Origin: Gemmobacter sp.
Lineage (GTDB): Bacteria > Pseudomonadota > Alphaproteobacteria > Rhodobacterales > Rhodobacteraceae
Assembly (NCBI RefSeq): GCF_034676705.1
Contig: NZ_JAUCBS010000013.1
Location: forward strand, 1,654,501-1,718,500
Direction: 5' to 3'
Length of the DNA stretch: 64,000 nucleotides
In this document: positions 8,687-18,493 of the stretch, in pieces
Position numbering within the stretch: position 1 is the first letter of the stretch
How the letters are laid out: the number at the start of each line of letters is the position of its first letter
Position numbers and translations under genes: made by a program
The notes under the pieces: model-generated
The model's input: the letters and a program-made list of their open reading frames with translations, nothing else
Database searches by the model: none
What the model was told of the DNA's origin: nothing

Positions 8687-9313
8687 CTAATTTGTTGTAC
8701 ATGAACGCAGCCGCTCGAAACCGGCGATGAGGCTGTCGAGTCCAAAGTTGAACGCAGCATCCATGCTGTCTGTTTCCAACTCGTGAAACAGACCGTGTAG
8801 GAAGGACGATGGTGCTTGCTCGGATACATCTGACCTGTCCGAAATTCTCTCATCGGCATCAGATGCCTGCTGTTCGAGAACGGAACCGACTACATAGTTG
8901 CTGACCGCCAAAAGCGTCCAAACGGCATGCTTCGGACTAAAGCCCGCCGTGCAGAGAAAGCGTATTTGTGCCTCGGCGGTGCCAAAATTCGGTTCTGTCG
9001 GTCGAGTTCCCGCATGGATACGCGCGCCGTCGCGATAAGAGAGCAACGCCATTCTGAAACTCAGGGCGTTTTCTTTCAGGTACACCCGCCAGTCCTCGTT
9101 TTCCTTGGGTAGGGACCGAGTGTGGCGTTCCGTCAGCATCGCCTCGGCCAGTGCGTCAAGCAGCGCACGCTTGTTTTGGAAATGCCAGTAAAGCGCTGGC
9201 TGCTGAACCTTGAGGCGTTCAGCGAGCTTTCGCGTCGTCAGGTTGTCCATGCCAACCTCGTTCAGCAGTTCCAGCGCCGTCGCGATCACGGTGCCCTTGT
9301 CCAGTTTGGTCAT
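8687..9313 (-). CDS. tetR: Tetracycline repressor TetR, class G type
   Basis: A 208-residue tetracycline-responsive repressor. MTKLDKGTVIATALELLNE, TTRKLAERLKVQQPALYWHF and the ligand-pocket region with HAGTRP match class G TetR closely as I remember it; it is distinct from classes A-E by length and C-terminus. It is divergent from tetA and shares with it a control region holding two tet operators. Tetracycline-Mg binding releases the repressor from both. Confidence 0.9.
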   Translation of the reverse strand: MTKLDKGTVIATALELLNEVGMDNLTTRKLAERLKVQQPALYWHFQNKRALLDALAEAMLTERHTRSLPKENEDWRVYLKENALSFRMALLSYRDGARIHAGTRPTEPNFGTAEAQIRFLCTAGFSPKHAVWTLLAVSNYVVGSVLEQQASDADERISDRSDVSEQAPSSFLHGLFHELETDSMDAAFNFGLDSLIAGFERLRSCTTN

Positions 9314-9333
9314 TCATGCTCCTTCGTCAACGC

Positions 9334-9390
9334 TTGACAATTTATCACCGATAAGTTCTATGTCCATATACTTATCGATGATAAAGTCGC
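9334..9390. promoter_or_regulatory. tetR-tetA control region with two tet operators
   Basis: Two operator copies are visible: TTTATCACCGATAA at 9341-9354 and ACTTATCGATGATAAAGT at 9370-9387, both tet-operator-like TTATC-NNN-GATAA palindromes. A TTGACA -35 box for tetA lies at 9334-9339 with a TTCTAT-like -10 at about 9356, so the first operator sits inside the promoter. Confidence 0.8.
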
Positions 9391-9418
9391 TCGCGCTTGA
9401 GCGGCACTGGAGTTTCAG

Positions 9419-10594
9419 GTGCACAGCTCTGCCATCATTGCCCTGCTGATCGTGGGTCTCGACGCCATGGGTCTCGGCCTCATCATGCCGGTCCTTCCAG
9501 CGCTTCTGCGCGAGCTTGTGCCGACGGAGCAGGTCGCTGGTCACTATGGTGCCTTGCTGTCGCTCTATGCGTTGGTGCAGGTCGTCTTCGCGCCCCTGCT
9601 TGGACAACTTTCGGATGCTTACGGTCGGCGTCCGGTGCTTCTGGCTTCTCTCGCGGGAGCCGCAGTCGATTACACGATCATGGCATCTGCGCCGGTCCTG
9701 TGGGTGCTTTATATCGGCCAACTCGTCTCCGGCGTCACGGGAGCAACCGGAGCCGTAGCTGCTTCAACCATTGCCGATTCGACGGGGGAAGGTTCGCGCG
9801 CACGGTGGTTCGGCTACATGGGGGCCTGCTATGGTACGGGCATGATTGCCGGGCCAGCTCTTGGTGGTATGCTCGGCGGTATTTCTGCTCATGCTCCGTT
9901 TGTCGCCGCTGCCCTTCTCAACGGGATCGCGTTCCTGCTTGCCTGCATTTTCCTCAGGGAGACTCGTCGCGGTCATGGCAAGACCGGAAAGTCGGTTCAC
10001 ATCGAACCATTGGTTCTGTTCCGGCTGGACGATGCGTTGCGTGGGCTAACTGCGCTTTTCGCAGTTTTCTTCATTATTCAACTGATTGGCCAAGTGCCGG
10101 CGGCCCTATGGGTCATATATGGTGAGGATCGTTTTCAGTGGAACACCACGACCGTCGGCTTGTCGCTCGCGGCGTTTGGAGCAACACATGCGATTTTTCA
10201 AGCGTTTGTTACCGGCCCTCTTTCAAGCCGACTTGGAGAACGGCGCACGCTGCTGTTTGGCATGGCCGCGGATGCGACTGGCTTCATTCTTCTGGCTTTT
10301 GTCACGCAGGGATGGATGGTGTTTCCGGTTCTGTTGCTGCTTGCCGCCGGGGGTGTCGGCATGCCGGCCTTGCAGGCAATGCTTTCGAATAATGTCAGCA
10401 ACAACAAGCAGGGAGCCTTGCAGGGAACGCTTACGAGCCTCACCAATTTAAGCGCCATCGCGGGACCGCTTGGCTTTACGGCACTCTATTCTGCCACCGC
10501 CGGAGCATGGAACGGTTGGGTTTGGATTGTCGGTGCGTTTCTTTATGTAATGTGCTTGCCAATGCTCCGCAGGCCTTTCGCCACTTCGTCGTGA
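9419..10594 (+). CDS. tetA: Tetracycline efflux protein TetA, class G type
   Basis: Inner-membrane MFS tetracycline-Mg:proton antiporter of 391 residues with 12 segments. SSAIIALLIVGLDAMGLGLI, the loop motif GQLSDAYGRRPVLLAS and the C-terminal LRRPFATSS are those of TetA(G). The start is GTG at 9419 (an ATG is absent there); numerous substitutions against the classical allele suggest a variant. Divergent from its repressor and followed by a lysR gene, as in the floR-tet(G)-lysR clusters known from Salmonella genomic island 1. Confidence 0.9.
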   Translation: MHSSAIIALLIVGLDAMGLGLIMPVLPALLRELVPTEQVAGHYGALLSLYALVQVVFAPLLGQLSDAYGRRPVLLASLAGAAVDYTIMASAPVLWVLYIGQLVSGVTGATGAVAASTIADSTGEGSRARWFGYMGACYGTGMIAGPALGGMLGGISAHAPFVAAALLNGIAFLLACIFLRETRRGHGKTGKSVHIEPLVLFRLDDALRGLTALFAVFFIIQLIGQVPAALWVIYGEDRFQWNTTTVGLSLAAFGATHAIFQAFVTGPLSSRLGERRTLLFGMAADATGFILLAFVTQGWMVFPVLLLLAAGGVGMPALQAMLSNNVSNNKQGALQGTLTSLTNLSAIAGPLGFTALYSATAGAWNGWVWIVGAFLYVMCLPMLRRPFATSS

Positions 10595-10615
10595 TTGAGA
10601 TCGTAGCGGATAGGC

Positions 10616-11635
10616 ATGGGCAGGCTGAAGAAAAAGAGCAGGTTAAATCCGCCAAGCCATCAACTTAGTTTGGGGCGCATTCCACTTGCATCGTTGATCC
10701 AGACGCTTGCCGTCGCCGAACATCTCAGCTTCTACCGCGCCGCTCAGGCGCTCGGCACCAGCCAGTCCAACGTCAGCGCGAGGATCAAGGCGCTGGAGCA
10801 AGACCTCGGCATCCTTCTGTTCGAGCGCAATACCAGAGGCGTCCGCCTTACCGAGGCCGGGCGCCTCTTTGTCGAGCGGGTCGCCGCCGGCGTCGATCAA
10901 CTCGACCATGCGGTGAAGACTGCTGGTATGGCGGCGTCGGGAGAGTGCGGCCGACTGCGCGTCGGTATCCATGCTCTGATGCCGCGCAGCTTTCTTGCCG
11001 AACTGATCGCGCAATTCCGCGAAGACCATCCTGGCATCGACGTCGAGATCACCGAAGGCACAGCCCGCGAGGCGGTGATGCAGCTTCGCGCCGACCGGTT
11101 GGATGTGGCGTTCGTGGCGGGGGCTCCCGAACTGCCCGACTACCACGCCCGTCCGATCTGGACCGAGCCGCTGGTGGTTGCGCTGCCGGAGAATCATCGC
11201 CTTGCCGGACGACCGGAGATCACCTGGGCCGATCTGGTGGGAGAGACGTTCCTTGTTCGGCATGGCGGCACTGGACCGCAGGTTCATGACCATATCGTGC
11301 TGCGTCTGGCAGGGCTTTGGCCCGCACCGTCGATCCAGCGCTTCGACGTAGGGCGGGGAACGCTACTGTCCATGGTTGGGCAGGGTTTCGGCGTCACCAT
11401 CGTCAGTGCCGCCACGGCGCAACTGCCGTCAACGGGCATCGTGTTCCTGCCGTTGGCCGATGAGCCAGAGCCAGTCCCTTTCTCGGCTGTCTGGTCGCCG
11501 TTCAATCGCAACGCCGCGCTGCGCAACCTGCTTATGCTCGCAGGCACGATGGGCCGCGATTCGCGAAGCCGTCTGCGCAGTAGTAGCAGGGTGACCGTGA
11601 ACACCGAAGCAACCCGTCCTATATACCGCCGATAG
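10616..11635 (+). CDS. LysR-family transcriptional regulator
   Basis: A 339-residue LTTR. The N-terminal winged HTH reads SFYRAAQALGTSQSNVSARIKALE, followed by LFERNTRGVRLTEAGRLF and a periplasmic-binding-type effector domain. It starts 21 bases after tetA, and a LysR gene is known to follow tet(G) in other resistance clusters, where its role in resistance is not established. Two fragments of a relative lie at 3090-3195 and 5201-5268, which marks this family as a substrate for recombination in this region. Confidence 0.85.
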   Translation: MGRLKKKSRLNPPSHQLSLGRIPLASLIQTLAVAEHLSFYRAAQALGTSQSNVSARIKALEQDLGILLFERNTRGVRLTEAGRLFVERVAAGVDQLDHAVKTAGMAASGECGRLRVGIHALMPRSFLAELIAQFREDHPGIDVEITEGTAREAVMQLRADRLDVAFVAGAPELPDYHARPIWTEPLVVALPENHRLAGRPEITWADLVGETFLVRHGGTGPQVHDHIVLRLAGLWPAPSIQRFDVGRGTLLSMVGQGFGVTIVSAATAQLPSTGIVFLPLADEPEPVPFSAVWSPFNRNAALRNLLMLAGTMGRDSRSRLRSSSRVTVNTEATRPIYRR

Positions 11636-11730
11636 TATCCGGCAGCCCTCTCGCATCATCTTTGCTGTTGCCTGTCCCGATTTTGCCTACTCTCTGATCG
11701 GCTCTGTCTCTCTTGCCGACTGGAGCCCGT

Positions 11731-13719
11731 ATGCGCGGAGGCCGAATTTTATGGGGTCAGATCGCTGTCGTCTTCACCATCGTTCTGGTGATGGTGTGGG
11801 CAGCGACGCAATGGACGGCGTTCCGCCTCGGCTTCCAGCCGCAGCTTGGAGCACCGTGGTTCGAGTTGGCGGGCTGGCCGGTCTATTGTCCGCCGGCCTT
11901 CTTCTGGTGGTGGTTTTCTTTCGACGCCTATGCGCCCGCGATCTTCGTAGAGGGTGCAATCATCGCCACGTCCGGCGGCTTCCTCGCCATCGCCGCCGCC
12001 ATCTTCATGTCGATCATCCGGGCGCGGGAAGCGCGCAACGTCGCCACATACGGATCGGCGCGATGGGCCGAGGACAAGGAAATCCGCAGCGCCGGCTTGC
12101 TCGGCTCCGATGGCGTCGTGCTCGGCCGATACGAACGGGACTATCTACGCCATGACGGTCCCGAGCATGTCCTATGCTTCGCCCCGACGCGCAGCGGCAA
12201 AGGTGTCGGGCTGGTGGTGCCGACGCTGCTGACATGGCCGGCTTCCGCAATTGTCCACGACATAAAAGGGGAAAACTGGACGCTGACAGCGGGCTTTCGT
12301 GCGAAGCACGGCCGCGTTTTGCTGTTCGATCCGACCAACGCCAAATCGGCCGCCTACAACCCGCTGCTGGAGGTCAGGCAAGGCGAGTGGGAGGTCAGGG
12401 ACGTTCAGAATATCGCGGATATTCTGGTCGATCCTGAAGGCAGCCTCGACAAGCGCAACCATTGGGAAAAGACTTCCCATTCGCTTCTGGTCGGCGCGAT
12501 CCTGCATGTTCTCTATGCGGAGAAAGACAAGACGCTGGCGGGCGTCGCCAACTTCCTGTCCGATCCGCGCCGCCCGGTCGAGGCGACCTTGCGCGCCATG
12601 ATGGACACGCCGCATCTCGGCGAGGCGGGCGTTCATCCCGTCATCGCGCCGTCGGCTCGCGAGTTGCTGAACAAAAGCGAGAACGAGCGCAGCGGCGTGC
12701 TGTCCACCGCCATGTCGTTTTTGGGATTGTATCGTGATCCCGTGGTGGCGCGCGTCACCGCACGATGCGACTGGCGCATTGCCGATCTGGTCGGCAGCTG
12801 CCAGCCGGTCACGCTCTATCTGGTCGTGCCGCCGTCCGACATAAACCGCACCAAGCCCCTCATCCGCCTGATCCTCAACCAGATCGGCAGGCGGTTGACG
12901 GAGGAATTGACCACCTCCGGCAAGCGCCATCGGCTGCTGTTGATGCTCGACGAGTTTCCGGCGCTCGGCAGATTGGATTTTTTCGAGTCCGCCTTGGCCT
13001 TCATGGCGGGCTACGGAATCAAAGGTTTCCTGATCGCGCAGAGCCTCAACCAGATCGAGCGCGCCTATGGGCCGAACAACGCCATTCTCGACAATTGCCA
13101 TGTGCGCGTCAGCTTCGCCACGAATGACGAACGCACCGCCAAGCGGGTGAGTGACGCGCTCGGCACCGCGACCGAACTGCGCGATTCCACCAACTATGCC
13201 GGGCACAGATTGGCCCCGTGGCTCGGGCATCTCATGGTGTCGCGGCAGGAGACGGCCCGGCCGCTGCTCACGCCGGGCGAGATCATGCAGCTTCCGCCAA
13301 CGGACGAAATCGTGATGGTCGCGGGCACGCCGCCGATCCGCGCGACCAAGGCACGCTATTTCGAGGATGCGCGGTTTCAGGAACGCATCCTGACCCCGCC
13401 CGATCTGGTCGCCGCTCCGCTGGCGCCCAGCCCATCCGCCGATGATTGGTCCGGCCGCGTGGTCGCGGCGGAAAGCCGTTCCGCTCCGGCTGCCGCAGAC
13501 GGGAACGAGGGTGATCCAGCCAATGCCGGCATCCGCCGCGAGCCGGAATTGCCCGAGCATGAGGAAGTCGTCGCCCCGCCGCCGTCGCCCGAACAGGAGT
13601 TCGAGTTTCTGGACGACGAGCCGGATGTTGACGCGGCCAAGGCCTGCGCCATGCGCCAGCGCATGAGGATGGTCGCGCGGCAGGTGGCGCTGAACCCCGA
13701 TGATGGAATCGACCTTTGA
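11731..13719 (+). CDS. traG: TraG/VirD4-type coupling protein
   Basis: Inner-membrane hexameric ATPase that delivers the relaxase-DNA complex to the Trb channel. N-terminal TM segments lie around residues 10-30 and 65-95; Walker A is APTRSGKGVG and Walker B LLLMLDEFPALGR, followed by the AQSLNQIE motif. ATG at 11731 behind TGGAG is preferred to an in-frame TTG at 11713. About 110 C-terminal residues are acidic and Pro/Ala-rich and probably not folded. It opens the transfer operon and overlaps the frame of the CopG-type gene only beyond that gene's likely start. Confidence 0.92.
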   Translation: MRGGRILWGQIAVVFTIVLVMVWAATQWTAFRLGFQPQLGAPWFELAGWPVYCPPAFFWWWFSFDAYAPAIFVEGAIIATSGGFLAIAAAIFMSIIRAREARNVATYGSARWAEDKEIRSAGLLGSDGVVLGRYERDYLRHDGPEHVLCFAPTRSGKGVGLVVPTLLTWPASAIVHDIKGENWTLTAGFRAKHGRVLLFDPTNAKSAAYNPLLEVRQGEWEVRDVQNIADILVDPEGSLDKRNHWEKTSHSLLVGAILHVLYAEKDKTLAGVANFLSDPRRPVEATLRAMMDTPHLGEAGVHPVIAPSARELLNKSENERSGVLSTAMSFLGLYRDPVVARVTARCDWRIADLVGSCQPVTLYLVVPPSDINRTKPLIRLILNQIGRRLTEELTTSGKRHRLLLMLDEFPALGRLDFFESALAFMAGYGIKGFLIAQSLNQIERAYGPNNAILDNCHVRVSFATNDERTAKRVSDALGTATELRDSTNYAGHRLAPWLGHLMVSRQETARPLLTPGEIMQLPPTDEIVMVAGTPPIRATKARYFEDARFQERILTPPDLVAAPLAPSPSADDWSGRVVAAESRSAPAAADGNEGDPANAGIRREPELPEHEEVVAPPPSPEQEFEFLDDEPDVDAAKACAMRQRMRMVARQVALNPDDGIDL

Positions 13720-13729
13720 GGATACGCCC

Positions 13730-14179
13730 ATGGCAACCAGAACCCGCATGAACGTCTATTTCGACCCGGAGCTGCTTAAACAGGTTGAAATGCTGGCCCT
13801 GCGCCGGCAAGTCTCGAAATCCGCCATCATCGAGGCTGCCGTCGCTTCCTTCTTGTCCGGCGACGCGGCGGATCGGCTGGAAGCGGCCATGTCGCGCCGC
13901 CTGGACAGGATCGGGCGCCAGATCGACATACTCGACGAAGATCTCGCCGTGCTCGGCGAAACCGTCTCGCTGTTCGTCTACTTCTGGCTTGCCGCCACGC
14001 CTCCGCAGCCCGAAAGCGCACAAGCCTCGGCCCGCGCCAAGGGGGCCGAACGGTTCGAGGGATTCATGCAGACCCTCGGCAAGCGGCTGGCAACCGGCGA
14101 CAGGTTCCTGAAAGAGCTTTCGCGCGACGTTGATTCGTTTCCGCAGGACCAGTCCGGCGCGGACGGCGACCGATCCTGA
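13730..14179 (+). CDS. CopG-family ribbon-helix-helix protein
   Basis: A 149-residue protein with an N-terminal RHH domain (TRMNVYFDPELLKQVEMLALRR, then SKSAIIEAAVASFL), followed by a helical region with a hydrophobic stretch SLFVYFWLAA near residues 75-90. It lies between traG and trbB, where such RHH proteins are regularly found in trb-type elements and may regulate transfer or assist the relaxosome (inference). ATG at 13730 preferred over 13700 because GAGG precedes it. Confidence 0.82.
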   Translation: MATRTRMNVYFDPELLKQVEMLALRRQVSKSAIIEAAVASFLSGDAADRLEAAMSRRLDRIGRQIDILDEDLAVLGETVSLFVYFWLAATPPQPESAQASARAKGAERFEGFMQTLGKRLATGDRFLKELSRDVDSFPQDQSGADGDRS

Positions 14180-14324
14180 CTCCGCATCCTGTCCTATTTT
14201 CCGCAGATCACCGCATCCCGCCGCATGCGCTTAAATACTTGTTGAAGCGGCCCGATTCCGGGCTTTCTTAATCGACCCCGATCCGGGGACCACCTGTTGC
14301 GCCCCGCCAGAAACCGGGGCCGAC

Positions 14325-15308
14325 ATGACCTTCACCGACCACAGACAGGAAATCATCGGGCGCGGGGCACGGATGTTGCGCACCGCGCTCGGCCCGGCCA
14401 TTGCCCGGTTTCTGGAAGACCCCTCCGTCATCGAGGTCATGCTGAACCCCGATGGCCGCATCTGGATAGATCGGCTTTTGGAAGGTCTGGCCGATACCGG
14501 CGAGCGCCTGTCTGCTGCCGATGGCGAGCGCATCGTGCGCCTGGTCGCGCACCATGTCGGCGCGGAGGTCCATGCCCGCAGCCCGCGCGTCTCCGCGGAA
14601 CTGCCGGAGAGCGGGGAGCGCTTCGAGGGTTTGCTGCCGCCTGTCGTCGATGCGCCGGCCTTTGCCATCCGCAAGCCCGCCGTCGCGGTCTTCACGCTGG
14701 ACGACTATGTGGCGGCTGGCATTATGACCCGGTTTCAGGCCGAGGCATTGCGCCTGGGCGTTGCCACACGCGCCAACATCCTCGTGGCCGGCGGGACATC
14801 GACCGGCAAGACCACACTCACCAATGCGCTCCTGGCGGAAGTCTCGAAGGGCGCCGATCGTGTCATTATCATCGAGGACATGCGCGAACTGCAATGCACC
14901 GCCGAAAACAAGGTGCCGATGCGCAGCGTGGACGAGGTGATCGATCTCCTCGAGCTGTCGCGCGCGACCATGCGCTTCCGGCCTGACCGCATCATAGTCG
15001 GCGAGGTGCGCGGCCCGGAAGCACTCGGGCTCCTGAAACTTTGGGGCACCGGCCATCCCGGCGGCATCGGCACCCTCCATGCTGGTTCCGCGCTCGGCGC
15101 ACTCCACCGCCTCGAACAGCTTGTCCAGGAAGCCGTCATCACGGTCCCCCGGTCGCTGATCGGGGAGGCCATCGACCTTGTTGCTGTCCTGTCCGGGCGC
15201 GGTTTCGCGCGCCGGCTCGCCGAACTTGCCCGCATCGACGGGCTCGATCCCGCCGGCAACTACCGCATTACCCCGATCATCCCCGATCCAGAAGGAGATT
15301 CCGAATGA
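14325..15308 (+). CDS. trbB: TrbB, VirB11-type secretion ATPase
   Basis: Cytoplasmic hexameric ATPase of the mating-pair apparatus, 327 residues. Walker A is AGGTSTGKTTLTNALL, the Asp box IIIEDMRELQC, and the His box TGHPGGIGTLHAGSA; all VirB11 landmarks are in order. Its stop overlaps the trbC start (ATGA), beginning a chain of overlapping trb genes. Confidence 0.93.
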   Translation: MTFTDHRQEIIGRGARMLRTALGPAIARFLEDPSVIEVMLNPDGRIWIDRLLEGLADTGERLSAADGERIVRLVAHHVGAEVHARSPRVSAELPESGERFEGLLPPVVDAPAFAIRKPAVAVFTLDDYVAAGIMTRFQAEALRLGVATRANILVAGGTSTGKTTLTNALLAEVSKGADRVIIIEDMRELQCTAENKVPMRSVDEVIDLLELSRATMRFRPDRIIVGEVRGPEALGLLKLWGTGHPGGIGTLHAGSALGALHRLEQLVQEAVITVPRSLIGEAIDLVAVLSGRGFARRLAELARIDGLDPAGNYRITPIIPDPEGDSE

Positions 15309-15631
15309 TCCGTCATGCCATGCGCCTGCGTCGCCACGTCGCCACGGCCACCACCTATGTCAGCCTGTTCATGGCACCGGCCGCCCATGCGTCCGGCTCG
15401 TCGATGCCGTGGGAAGCGCCCCTCGAAAGCATCCTCCAGTCCATCGAGGGGCCGGTCGCCAAGATCATCGCCGTCATCATCATCATCGTCACCGGCCTGA
15501 CGCTGGCCTTCGGCGATACGGGCGGCGGCTTTCGCAAGCTGATCCAGATCGTGTTCGGCCTGTCCATCGCCTTTGCAGCGTCGAGCTTCTTCCTGTCGTT
15601 CTTCTCCTTCGGTGGCGGGGCTCTCGTTTGA
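15305..15631 (+). CDS. trbC: TrbC, conjugative pilin precursor
   Basis: A 108-residue VirB2-like pilin. A signal peptide (RLRRHVATATTYVSLFMAPAAHA, cut after AHA) is followed by two hydrophobic helices separated by a short loop, DTGGGFRK. Pilins of this kind may be cyclised. ATG at 15305 overlaps the trbB stop; its own TGA overlaps the trbD start. Confidence 0.9.
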   Translation: MIRHAMRLRRHVATATTYVSLFMAPAAHASGSSMPWEAPLESILQSIEGPVAKIIAVIIIIVTGLTLAFGDTGGGFRKLIQIVFGLSIAFAASSFFLSFFSFGGGALV

Positions 15632-15912
15632 TGGCGGGCGGACTCGAACAGCTCGACGCGGTGCCGGGATTCTCGATCCCGGTCCACCGGGCGCTGACCG
15701 AGCATATCCTGCTCGGCGGCGCACCGCGCTCCATCGCCATCATGAACGGAACGCTGGCGGGGGCCGTGGGCCTCGGCCTGCGCCTCTGGCTGGTCGGCAT
15801 CGCCATTTGGGCAATCGGCCATTTCGCGGCCGTGTGGGCGGCGAAGCGCGATCCCCAATTCGTCGAGGTCGGGCGCAGGCATCTGCGCGTCCCCGGCCAT
15901 CTGGCGGTTTGA
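15631..15912 (+). CDS. trbD: TrbD, VirB3-type inner-membrane protein
   Basis: A 93-residue protein with the N-terminal PGFSIPVHRALTEHILLGGAPR motif of TrbD and a hydrophobic pair of segments (GTLAGAVGLGLRLWLVGIAIWAIG). It acts with the TrbE ATPase at the inner membrane. Start fixed by overlap with trbC. Confidence 0.9.
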   Translation: MAGGLEQLDAVPGFSIPVHRALTEHILLGGAPRSIAIMNGTLAGAVGLGLRLWLVGIAIWAIGHFAAVWAAKRDPQFVEVGRRHLRVPGHLAV

Positions 15913-15925
15913 GGGAGGCGCGTCG

Positions 15926-18493
15926 ATGATGAACCTTACCGAATACCGCCGCACCACCACCCGGCTCGCCGACTATCTGCCATGGGCCGCGCTGGTCGGC
16001 TCCGGCGTCGTCTTGAACAAGGACGGGAGTTTCCAGCGGACGGCGAAGTTTCGCGGTCCCGATCTGGATTCCGCCGTCGCGGCCGAGCTGGTCGCCGTCG
16101 CCGGCCGCATCAACAACGCCGTGCGCCGTCTCGGCTCCGGCTGGAGCATCTTCGTAGAGGCGCAGCGTAGCGAGGCAGCGACATATCCCGACAGCATCTT
16201 TCCCGATGCCGCGTCGGCGCTGGTCGATGCCGAGCGGAAAGCCGGTTTCGAGGAAGCGGGCACGCATTTCGTGTCGGGCTACTTCCTGACCTTCCTCTGG
16301 CTGCCCCCGGCCGAGGAAGCGGCCCGCGCGGAAACATGGCTCTACGAGGGCCGAGAGAAAACCGGCGTGGACCCGTGGGAGCTGCTGCGCGGCTTCATCG
16401 ACCGCACCGACCGCGTGCTGGCCTTGCTCGACGGCTTCATGCCCGAGTGCCGTTGGATGGATGACGGCGCGACGCTGACCTATCTCCATTCCACCATTTC
16501 GACCAACCGGCATCGCGTGCGCGTGCCCGAGGTGCCGATGCACCTCGACGCGCTGCTGGCCGACCAGCCGTTGACCGGTGGGCTGGAGCCGCGCCTTGGC
16601 GACGCGCATCTGCGCGTCCTGACCATCGTGGGATTCCCGACCGCGACGACGCCAGGCCTGCTCGACGAAATGAACCGCCTGCCGTTCCCCTACAGATGGA
16701 GCACGCGCGCGATCCTGCTCGACAAGACCGATGCGACGCGGCTGCTGACCCGCATCCGCCGCCAATGGTTTGCGAAGCGCAAGAGCATCGCCGCGATTCT
16801 GAAAGAGGTGATGACCAACGAGGCGTCCGCCCTTGTGGACACCAATGCGGCCAACAAGGCGCTCGACGCCGACATGGCTTTGCAGGAGCTTGGGGCGGAT
16901 GTTGCGGGCATGGCCTATGTCACGGCCACCATCACCGTTTGGGATACCGACCCGCGCCTTGCCGACGAGAAGCTGCGCCTTGCCGAAAAGGTGATTCAAG
17001 GCAGAGATTTCACCGCCATGCCGGAAACCGTCAACGCGGTTGACGCATGGCTCGGCAGCCTGCCCGGACACGCCTACGCGAATGTGCGGCAGCCGCCCAT
17101 CAGCACTTTGAATCTCGCCCACATGATCCCGCTTTCGGCGGTGTGGGCGGGGCCGGAACGGGACGAGCATTTCGGCGACGCTCCACTGCTTTACGCCAGG
17201 ACCGAAGGCTCTACCCCGTTCCGGCTAAGTCTCCATGTCGGCGACGTAGGCCACACCCTTGTCGTCGGCCCAACAGGCGCGGGCAAGAGCGTTCTCCTTG
17301 CTCTCGCCGCACTCCAGTTCCGCCGTTACGCACGAAGCCAGATCTTCGCCTTCGACTTCGGCGGCAGCATCCGGGCCGCTACGCTCGCCATGGGTGGCGA
17401 CTGGCATGATCTCGGCGGCGAACTGACCGCCGCCGGGGTTTTCAGCCCTGACAGTTCCGTGGATCGGGATTTGCGCATTTCTCTCGCTCAGGACATTGCC
17501 GGGGTCGCCCTGCAACCACTGGCGCGAATCCACGAGACTGCGGAACGTGCCTGGGCCGCCGACTGGATCGCGGCAATCCTCTCGCGCGAGACTGTTCAGA
17601 TCACCCCCGAGGTCCGGGAGCATATCTGGACGGCGCTGACGTCGCTGGCCTCGGCACCGGCTGGGGAGCGGACCATCACCGGGCTGAGCGCGCTGCTCCA
17701 GTCCAACGATCTGAAACAGGCGTTGCGTCCCTATTGCATTGGCGGAGCTCATGGCCGGCTGCTCGATGCCGAGGCCGAATATCTCGGCACGGCGGACGTG
17801 CAGGCCTTCGAGATCGAGGGGCTGGTGGGGACTGGCGCGGCTCCTGTCGTGCTGTCCTACCTGTTTCACCACATCGGCGACAAGCTGGACGGACGGCCGA
17901 CGCTGCTCATCATCGACGAAGGCTGGCTTGCGCTGGACGACGATGGCTTCGCCGGCCAGCTCCGCGAATGGCTCAAAACGCTGCGCAAGAAAAATGCCAG
18001 CGTCATCTTCGCCACGCAAAGCCTGTCGGACATCGACAATTCGCCCATAGCGCCGGCGATCATCGAGAGCTGCCCGACACGGCTCCTGCTTCCCAACGAG
18101 CGCGCCATCGAGCCGCAGATCACCGAGATTTACAGGCGGTTCGGTCTCAATGACCGCCAGATCGAAATCCTCGCGCGGGCCACACCCAAGCGCGACTATT
18201 ACTGCCAAAGCCGCAGGGGCAATCGCCTGTTCGAGCTGGGCCTGTCCGAAGTCGGCCTCGCGCTCTGCGCAGCATCCGCCAAATCAGATCAGGCTGACAT
18301 CGAGCGCATCCATCTCGCCAACGACCGCGACGGGTTTATGGCAGCCTGGCTGCGCCATCGCGGCGTCGCTTGGGCAGCCGACCTGATCCCGAGCCTCACC
18401 AATCTCGCCCCGTGGGATGAAGCCCCACCCATCGACGCCGCCGTCGGCGACGAGATCGAACTCACCCTGGACGAAAAGGAGATTTCCCCATGA
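15926..18493 (+). CDS. trbE: TrbE, VirB4-type ATPase
   Basis: The large energising ATPase of the secretion channel, 855 residues. N-terminal TrbE-type domain with LADYLPWAALV, Walker A VVGPTGAGKSVLLA near residue 447, Walker B LLIIDEGWLAL near 660 and ATQSLSDI after it. Length is normal for the family. Four-base overlap with trbJ. Confidence 0.94.
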   Translation: MMNLTEYRRTTTRLADYLPWAALVGSGVVLNKDGSFQRTAKFRGPDLDSAVAAELVAVAGRINNAVRRLGSGWSIFVEAQRSEAATYPDSIFPDAASALVDAERKAGFEEAGTHFVSGYFLTFLWLPPAEEAARAETWLYEGREKTGVDPWELLRGFIDRTDRVLALLDGFMPECRWMDDGATLTYLHSTISTNRHRVRVPEVPMHLDALLADQPLTGGLEPRLGDAHLRVLTIVGFPTATTPGLLDEMNRLPFPYRWSTRAILLDKTDATRLLTRIRRQWFAKRKSIAAILKEVMTNEASALVDTNAANKALDADMALQELGADVAGMAYVTATITVWDTDPRLADEKLRLAEKVIQGRDFTAMPETVNAVDAWLGSLPGHAYANVRQPPISTLNLAHMIPLSAVWAGPERDEHFGDAPLLYARTEGSTPFRLSLHVGDVGHTLVVGPTGAGKSVLLALAALQFRRYARSQIFAFDFGGSIRAATLAMGGDWHDLGGELTAAGVFSPDSSVDRDLRISLAQDIAGVALQPLARIHETAERAWAADWIAAILSRETVQITPEVREHIWTALTSLASAPAGERTITGLSALLQSNDLKQALRPYCIGGAHGRLLDAEAEYLGTADVQAFEIEGLVGTGAAPVVLSYLFHHIGDKLDGRPTLLIIDEGWLALDDDGFAGQLREWLKTLRKKNASVIFATQSLSDIDNSPIAPAIIESCPTRLLLPNERAIEPQITEIYRRFGLNDRQIEILARATPKRDYYCQSRRGNRLFELGLSEVGLALCAASAKSDQADIERIHLANDRDGFMAAWLRHRGVAWAADLIPSLTNLAPWDEAPPIDAAVGDEIELTLDEKEISP

